Assembly: GCA_012961745.1 (NCBI GenBank)
Contig: DTYT01000135.1
Location: 1-7,468, forward strand
Source: Kiritimatiellia bacterium
GTDB lineage: Bacteria > Verrucomicrobiota > Kiritimatiellia > B70-G9
DNA: 7,468 nucleotides
Reading direction: 5' to 3'
Shown here: piece by piece, positions 6,301-7,468 of the stretch
How the letters are laid out: every line of letters begins with the position of its first letter
How positions within the stretch are numbered: the first letter of the stretch is position 1
Notes under the pieces: generated by a model
Told to the model about the DNA's origin: nothing
The model's input: the letters and a program-made list of their open reading frames with translations, nothing else
Database searches by the model: none
Program-made: the position numbers and the translations under genes

Positions 6301-7084
6301 GCACATCGAATCCCATGCGGCATGAAGATTCCACGTCCGGACGCTCCTCAAGGATGAAGACCACCCGGTTGGCCGCGGCCGGGAAACCGGAGCTGTGCGC
6401 GGTGTACTCGATGGTGGAAAGGTAAGGCAACCCATCGTGCACCGCATAGGAAATCAAGATCTCGTTCCCGTTGACGTCCACGATCCTTTCGAGGCACCAG
6501 CGGAAGACCTTCCCGGCATCCTGAATACGGGCCGACGGGGATTCCCCGAAATAGTAGCGGGTTCCGGAGCGATCGGTTACTTCCCATCCTTGTTCTCCCC
6601 GGAATACAAAACGCAAGAAAAGGCCCTCATCCTTGGCCCGGTAGGTGCCGTCATAGACTTGGACGAGATCCGAGTTCACTCCCTGAAATTGAAAGCAGAA
6701 GGCGTCGTTGTCATCATAGTGAGGTACTCCAAAGCGGGTTGACCTTTCGATGAATCCCAGGTCGAGATCCCACCCCACACCCAACCACCCATTTTGGCCG
6801 GAGGAGTTGTATACCAGGGTCAATTGCGGCTGCACTCCCTTCCTTCCAGGAGGCACCGGAAGGGGGATGTTCAACACGGCTCGCCCGGTGAAGAGATCGG
6901 GCTGGTAGCTCTCCAGGTTTATCAGGGGCACGGGAGGCGCCGAGCCCGCCGCCAAAGAGGAACTTCCCGTCGCCGCGGCGTCAGCCCGGGAGATCGGCAG
7001 AGGCGTCTGAGCCACTACCAGCGCCGCAATCAGTGCCAGGTTCCCCAAACGGACGAACCGGCTATGACTTCGGTATCCGTGCAT
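1..7084 (-). CDS. Secreted SpvB-VCBS-TcdB-middle-RHS/YD-repeat polymorphic toxin-like protein, C-terminus beyond window
   Basis: One uninterrupted frame of 2,361 residues starts at ATG 7084-7082 and is still open at base 1. An in-frame TGA lies about 10 bases upstream of that ATG, so no earlier start in this frame is possible. Domain order seen in the translation: signal peptide (1-36), SpvB-like domain (about 60-335), two copies of a 145-residue module (344-489 and 642-789) alternating with VCBS repeats (495-603 and 799-911), TcdB-middle-like segment (935-1080), YD-repeat array (1083-1777), GWNLIS insertion (1778-1946), RHS core end (1947-2111, closing at DPSGQ), hydrophobic region (2112-2228), and hydrolase-like tip (2235 onward). 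In Tc toxins the TcB and TcC proteins form a hollow RHS shell that encloses the cleaved toxic C-terminus. Here all these parts sit in one chain with an export signal. The function as toxin or surface protein is inferred. Domain identities are from motif recognition, not a database search. Confidence 0.93.
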   Translation of the reverse strand, partial: MHGYRSHSRFVRLGNLALIAALVVAQTPLPISRADAAATGSSSLAAGSAPPVPLINLESYQPDLFTGRAVLNIPLPVPPGRKGVQPQLTLVYNSSGQNGWLGVGWDLDLGFIERSTRFGVPHYDDNDAFCFQFQGVNSDLVQVYDGTYRAKDEGLFLRFVFRGEQGWEVTDRSGTRYYFGESPSARIQDAGKVFRWCLERIVDVNGNEILISYAVHDGLPYLSTIEYTAHSSGFPAAANRVVFILEERPDVESSCRMGFDVRTSRRLTAVETYTTLDGALTLANRYAFSYRPSARTGRSLLESLTTFGADGTTASPPRTFSYSDADSLTYSKTSNQGTTAPVAWNVRVAGKDTGHENWGCCPPNASLPWWSPVIVSGYHNFGSVQVTVNPDGSIYVQGAKDHFVHAWTAVYFSEPTTVNLTASGVWDVCCLYLQEGVYPERTNLGNYTFQPGWTLVHIVAYHQHDGFHCGLSTPLAQLADVMSPSVVSVPRLAGDAQGDAFADLINFDPDSGKWTVSSVQAGAPGEGDTWLTGFGDASQIPLVGDWNGDGRCDLALYKSGNWRFALSSGSAFQADAIAQTSFGQGEPAVGDFNGDGVMDICTYYQGHWQVALGDGSGFSPAAGFDLVMSEGALQLPEDDVRWKVRKAGWDRCHDNYGVEHPYNTSVPYGPYTYVSGSVNLGGVNVSVDGAGRINVDGAKDHYAHSRIAVYLLEPRSITLTGDRGWDVAGRWIEDETGVHGPYGKSVTYSFRKGWTTLHITGYNQNQGFNYRSTAPLTSLFDVVSPDPIEIDESPGEHLTGDFNGDGLTDIALIIDGQIHVALSTGSGFLRRPGQALGMGDNDYTTADVDGDGRSDILWFNRNDGSVLIARAVDGGFRAPETVPVTFSLTGNRTQLQVADWNGDGSADLGVFDPVTGDTELALSQGSPPDLLSGVYNGLGGSLHLDYVPSSSCSNYFLPFVVQTVGSLGISDGIGSTSHTSYAYSGGRYDPATREFRGFRSVRTDDDSGRSLTTEFRQDLHDKGRPATVEIRDSSGNLWSKEVRSWNSVTPYPGLDVYFTYLQQLDLYTYDGDETFRHTRFRFQYDDYGNLLNSYADGEVGVSGDESSTLRFYTYNLDAWILDKPYLIQTLDSGGRVVAQVRYYYDGHSDLQAAPERGNLTCEEEWLGQPVEKWIATTLQYDDYGNVIASTDARGATTSNTYDDSGTYIVRTVNALGHSVSAVYDPRTGRILAATDQNGVTTLHSYDALGRLIETAVVDPAGGETNVTVEISYRYDTLPLRTRTVVYAEPHRGGAMLGFRFMDGFGRTIQTRGQSDDPLTQVVSDSVRYDGNGRVVRVWAPYLDSYSEEYVPPESVSGIASPTVYTYDPLNRVTQVLLPDGSQTSTTFDDWTVTFSDAAGNRIRRTYDARGKAIRVEEFHGDASYSTRYYYDSLGNLTSVVDHAGNEIRMTYDSQNRRLSVVDPDMGEWTFSYDDDDNLIRQVDSRGVEISFSYDLLGRLVRKSYSVPQDSGVVHLEDAVYVYDDPLAPYSTGKLCRVTDSSGTLSYSYDYLNRATQEDYSIDGVTYSVQRSYDLLGRLCSLTYPDGARISYQYGLQGGVRSLVLERNGTQTTILDGITYDPLGRVTGMTFGDGSRTALEYDPATRRLVSLSTVSAESQTLQSLVYDYDAVGNLVSIQDSLYSATQLFTYDQLNRLRTATGENYGTLLYEYDPLGNLIRKGGMQLSYDDPRRPHAVTSTDTGLQLTYDANGNLVRRVDSASTLEMQYDAENRLAAVRKPTCAEAPRTLDPGWNLISAPGFPDETGIRDLLSSLGIPWSQVSRFDTEADHFESCNSLPEWDQFCATHPWEGYCVLVSAATNVSLPVYPSYATNTVYLQAGWHLLAGPPVDMTVEEWLSPLQEGTHYSTVQGFDASAQQFSEASRVHPGSAYWVEVVRGMHWTPPGAPDLTEVARYYYNADGARVKKVTPDGTTIYIGDLFQKDPDGAGRDFVYLGSLLVAVVEPDGSLLYVHPDHLASPNVVCDSSGNVLNVLEYRPFGSLTSYPPDTPPFLFSGRRLDPETGFYYLNSRYYDPQLGRFIQPDALVQKPDDPQSLNRYSYARNNPLLLTDPSGQFFGFLAPFIYGAIIGSIVNVAIAAITGADLGDAALLGALQGGVLSVFSAFANNVIAGVRFVDYAARGAIFVSGSAAASAAGAAVRGEPVGKAALAGARFGAIMYSANYIVGLWSGWSRDQAEVIYNDEVNPQHALAGRIGVNGIATPRENAIRLMREHRYDAWLYNPTHGPLALGDLVEAMQEHLFGPSSWSRTAAPLLNQAARSGLVCSIIAHSQGGMQLGQALALMDSGASFASGSSVSFVKTHIDP
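401..751 (-). other. Gly/Ala-rich hydrophobic region after the RHS core
   Basis: Residues 2112-2228 are dominated by Gly, Ala, Ile, Val and Phe, with few charges. Runs include F-L-A-P-F-I-Y-G-A-I-I-G-S-I-V-N-V-A-I-A (2116-2135), L-L-G-A-L-Q-G-G-V-L-S-V-F-S-A-F (2147-2162) and S-A-A-A-S-A-A-G-A-A-V (2186-2196). Several amphipathic or membrane-seeking helices are plausible. In RHS and other polymorphic toxins, regions like this between the core and the toxin tip have been linked to membrane insertion or translocation. That role here is inference. Confidence 0.6.
752..1246 (-). other. RHS core C-terminal (hyperconserved) segment
   Basis: Residues 1947-2111 carry the RHS-associated core: Y-Y-N-A-D-G-A-R-V-K-K, T-T-I-Y-I-G-D-L-F, H-P-D-H-L-A-S-P-N-V-V, Y-R-P-F-G, F-S-G-R-R-L-D-P-E-T-G-F-Y-Y, N-S-R-Y-Y-D-P-Q-L-G-R-F-I-Q-P-D (2066-2081), N-R-Y-S-Y-A-R-N-N-P and D-P-S-G-Q (2108-2112). 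In RHS toxins this segment plugs the shell and contains the aspartyl autoprotease that releases the C-terminal toxin. D2081 and D2108 are candidate catalytic Asp residues by position. The closing motif is DPSGQ rather than the enterobacterial DPxGL. Confidence 0.92.
1247..1753 (-). other. Insertion of two GWNLIS-type modules inside the RHS region
   Basis: Residues 1778-1946 interrupt the RHS pattern. The sequence passes from the YD unit Y-D-A-E-N-R-L-A-A-V-R-K into P-T-C-A-E-A-P-R-T, and RHS-type sequence resumes at V-A-R-Y-Y-Y-N-A-D-G-A-R (from 1950). The insert has two related units of about 80-90 residues. The first starts L-D-P-G-W-N-L-I-S-A-P (1787-1797) and the second L-Q-A-G-W-H-L-L-A-G-P (1875-1885). 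Each ends in a G-Y-C-V-L-V or A-Y-W-V-E-V strand. GWNLIS-like motifs are familiar from secreted proteins of several bacterial phyla, but their function is not established. Y-Y-N-A-D-G-A-R would normally follow a YD unit directly, so an insertion into the shell is the simplest reading. Confidence 0.78.
1754..3838 (-). repeat. YD (RHS) repeat array
   Basis: Residues 1083-1777 hold well over a dozen YD repeats of the form Y-D-x-x-G-(N/R)-L-x-x-x-x-D. Clear units include YDDYGN (1180-1185), YDALGRLIE (from 1245), YDSLGNLTSVVDHAGNEI (from 1430), YDLLGRL (twice, near 1493 and 1572), YDPLGRVTG (from 1620), YDPLGNLI (from 1710), YDANGNLVRR (from 1746) and YDAENRLAAV (1766-1775). The array forms the spiralling beta-sheet wall of the RHS cocoon. 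At DNA level it gives recurrent gtcgta/atcgta words on the plus strand, which are Asp-Tyr codons and not a separate DNA repeat. Confidence 0.93.
3845..4282 (-). other. TcdB-middle-like segment
   Basis: Residues 935-1080 begin with N-G-L-G-G-S-L-H-L-D-Y and contain the strongly diagnostic Y-D-P-A-T-R-E-F-R-G-F (988-998), followed by T-E-F-R-Q-D and G-R-P-A-T-V-E-I-R-D. In insecticidal TcdB proteins this block links the propeller to the RHS shell. Its presence places the protein in the SpvB/TcdB class rather than among plain enterobacterial Rhs proteins. Boundaries are approximate. Confidence 0.82.
4352..4690 (-). repeat. FG-GAP/VCBS repeats, second group
   Basis: Three further repeats with intact D-x-(N/D)-G-D-G-x-x-D loops at about 800-812 (G-D-F-N-G-D-G-L-T-D), 846-859 (A-D-V-D-G-D-G-R-S-D) and 898-911 (A-D-W-N-G-D-G-S-A-D). 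Spacing is about 46-52 residues, as expected for propeller blades. Together with the first group this gives six recognisable blades, split into two sets of three by duplicated module copy B. Confidence 0.88.
4718..5161 (-). repeat. Duplicated module, copy B (residues 642-789)
   Basis: Second copy of the module described at 5618-6055, displaced by about 298 residues. It keeps W-K-V-R-K-A-G (642-648), V-S-G, G-A-K-D-H (697-701), A-V-Y-L-L-E-P, L-T-G, G-W-D-V, Y-S-F-R-K-G-W-T (748-755), Y-N-Q-N-Q and P-L-T-S-L-F-D-V-V-S-P. Only one cysteine (C652) is present, against five in copy A. The copies are clearly homologous but well diverged, so the duplication is old. It leads directly into the second VCBS group, so module and propeller blades alternate as a composite unit. 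Confidence 0.75.
5276..5602 (-). repeat. FG-GAP/VCBS repeats, first group
   Basis: Three blade-like repeats. Two have intact calcium-binding loops: G-D-W-N-G-D-G-R-C-D-L-A-L-Y at 544-557 and G-D-F-N-G-D-G-V-M-D-I-C-T-Y at 590-603. A degenerate one precedes them, G-D-A-Q-G-D-A-F-A-D-L at 494-504, in which the second Asp and the Gly are not conserved. Between them lie the usual strands ending in W-R-F-A-L-S-S-G-S-A-F. Such repeats build integrin-like beta-propellers. In TcB proteins a propeller is the docking surface for TcA. No separate TcA gene is in the window. Confidence 0.85.
5618..6055 (-). repeat. Duplicated module, copy A (residues 344-489)
   Basis: A segment of about 145 residues that recurs as copy B at 642-789. 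Shared landmarks in order: W-x-V-R-x-A-G at the start, a V-S-G strand, G-A-K-D-H (398-402) followed by A-V-Y-x-x-E-P, then L-T and W-D-V (426-428), Y-x-F-x-x-G-W-T (447-454), a Y-x-Q motif, and P-L-x-x-L-x-D-V-x-S-P at the end. It is probably a beta-sandwich, judged from the alternating hydrophobic pattern. Copy A is cysteine-rich (C360, C361, C429, C430, C469), unlike copy B. I do not recognise a named family. It could be a carbohydrate- or ligand-binding module or a structural spacer. Confidence 0.75.
6080..6907 (-). other. SpvB-like N-terminal domain
   Basis: Residues 64-107 carry the hallmark pattern of the SpvB / TcdB N-terminal family: L-F-T-G-R-A, then N-I-P-L-P-V-P-P-G-R (72-81), V-Q-P-Q-L-T-L-x-Y-N-S-S-G (84-96) and G-W-L-G-V-G-W (99-105). 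Downstream, the D-R-S-G-T-R-Y-Y-F-G strand and the N-G-N-E-I-L-I-S-Y motif also fit this family, where they belong to the beta-rich start of the RHS shell. The C-terminal limit near 335 is approximate and is set by the start of the duplicated module. This domain is the shell-forming part common to SpvB and TcB. No ADP-ribosyltransferase domain is present in the visible sequence. Confidence 0.88.
6977..7084 (-). other. Signal peptide of the RHS protein
   Basis: Residues 1-36 have a basic n-region (R5, R9, R12) and an uncharged core LALIAALVVA (16-25). Small-residue cleavage options are after A36 (ADA, 34-36) or after A25 (VVA). This is a Sec-type signal and implies export across the inner membrane. 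It also supports the ATG at 7084 as the true start. No lipobox cysteine is seen. Canonical TcB/TcC proteins generally lack such a signal, so the export route here probably differs from theirs. Confidence 0.8.
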
Positions 7085-7104
7085 GGCTACTCTTCACTCA
7101 CCGT
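7085..7104 (-). promoter_or_regulatory. Short intergenic spacer with weak ribosome-binding region for the RHS gene
   Basis: The 20 bases between the upstream TGA and the RHS ATG read, on the minus strand, as a purine-rich stretch GTGAGTGAAGAG (7101-7090) ending five bases before ATG. It is a poor match to a strong AGGAGG. Translation may therefore depend on coupling to the upstream gene. There is no room for an independent promoter in the gap, though one inside the upstream coding sequence cannot be excluded. Confidence 0.35.
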
Positions 7105-7468
7105 TCAGTCCCATGGACGCGGGGGAGAATAGAAGATCACGAAATCGGCCTCCCCCTCACTTCGGGCGCCCCAGCCGTCATCGAACTCTAGAAAGATCCG
7201 GTGCAGACCGCTCTGCCAAGGCATGGGCGTCCAGGCGAACGCACTGAGCTGCTGCCACGAGCCGGTGGGCGTCGAGTCGACCGCCCAACGGAAGTACACC
7301 TCGTCTCCATCCGGATCCAAGACGCTGCTAACGAAGATCACCGAGCCTCCGGTATGGAAATTCTGCGGCGAAGACGTCTGAACTCCGCAGAACTGTGGGG
7401 CCTCATTGGGGATGGTGGGACGCGGATCGCTGCCGTCCGGAATTGTATCGTCGTCGCTATCCGGATCT
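7105..7468 (-). CDS. C-terminal end of a secreted protein with a calcium-binding Asp-rich linker and Ig/PKD-like domain (5' part beyond window)
   Basis: The frame is open from the right edge and ends at TGA 7107-7105, giving the last 120 residues. It begins D-P-D-S-D-D-D-T-I-P-D-G-S-D-P, a thrombospondin-type-3-like calcium-binding repeat. A domain of about 90 residues follows, with V-L-D-P-D-G-D-E-V-Y-F-R-W and later W-Q-S-G-L-H-R-I-F-L-E-F-D-D-G-W-G, the strand and turn pattern of Ig/PKD/cadherin-like extracellular modules. A methionine codon at 7341-7339 lies inside this domain, so it is an internal residue and not the start. The stop lies 20 bases before the RHS start on the same strand, suggesting co-transcription. 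The N-terminal part and any catalytic domain are not visible. It may be a surface or partner protein of the RHS protein. Confidence 0.8.
   Translation of the reverse strand, partial: DPDSDDDTIPDGSDPRPTIPNEAPQFCGVQTSSPQNFHTGGSVIFVSSVLDPDGDEVYFRWAVDSTPTGSWQQLSAFAWTPMPWQSGLHRIFLEFDDGWGARSEGEADFVIFYSPPRPWD

Noticed and set aside
197..7132. Other plus-strand open frames (for example 197-796, 866-1399, 4811-5230, 5264-5818, 5870-6325)
   Set aside because: All lie opposite the RHS frame, and most are in the same codon-aligned register as the 420-codon one. None shows family motifs, so they are treated as shadows of the minus-strand gene.

Overview
The window is one strand-consistent block read entirely on the minus strand. 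It holds one giant open frame and the tail of a second gene. The main gene starts at ATG 7084-7082 and stays open, with no in-frame stop, to the left edge. It encodes at least 2,361 residues, and its C-terminus lies outside the window. It is a secreted RHS/YD-repeat protein of toxin-complex type. In order it has a signal peptide, an SpvB-like N-terminal domain, FG-GAP/VCBS repeats interleaved with a duplicated module of about 145 residues, a TcdB-middle-like segment, a long YD-repeat array, an inserted pair of 'GWNLIS' modules, the RHS core end, a Gly/Ala-rich hydrophobic stretch, and the start of a C-terminal domain with a serine-hydrolase-like A-H-S-Q-G-G motif.

The last 120 residues of an upstream gene occupy 7105-7468. 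They carry an Asp-rich thrombospondin-type-3-like calcium-binding stretch and then an Ig/PKD-like beta domain. The stop of that gene lies 20 bases before the RHS start codon, which suggests a two-gene transcription unit of exported or surface proteins.

The DNA is visibly G+C-rich, and the proteins are Sec-exported and full of calcium-binding repeat types. This suits a Gram-negative-type bacterium with many large secreted multidomain proteins, possibly from an uncultivated lineage. The sequence alone does not fix the taxon. No RNA genes, CRISPR, transposase or convincing promoter or terminator were seen.

Working model (inference): the SpvB, VCBS, TcdB-middle and RHS parts form one chain equivalent to the B-C cocoon of Tc toxins. 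The chain would shelter a C-terminal, lipase-like effector placed behind the hydrophobic stretch. The most unusual features are the double GWNLIS insertion inside the RHS shell, the duplicated module alternating with VCBS repeats, and the putative hydrolase tip.
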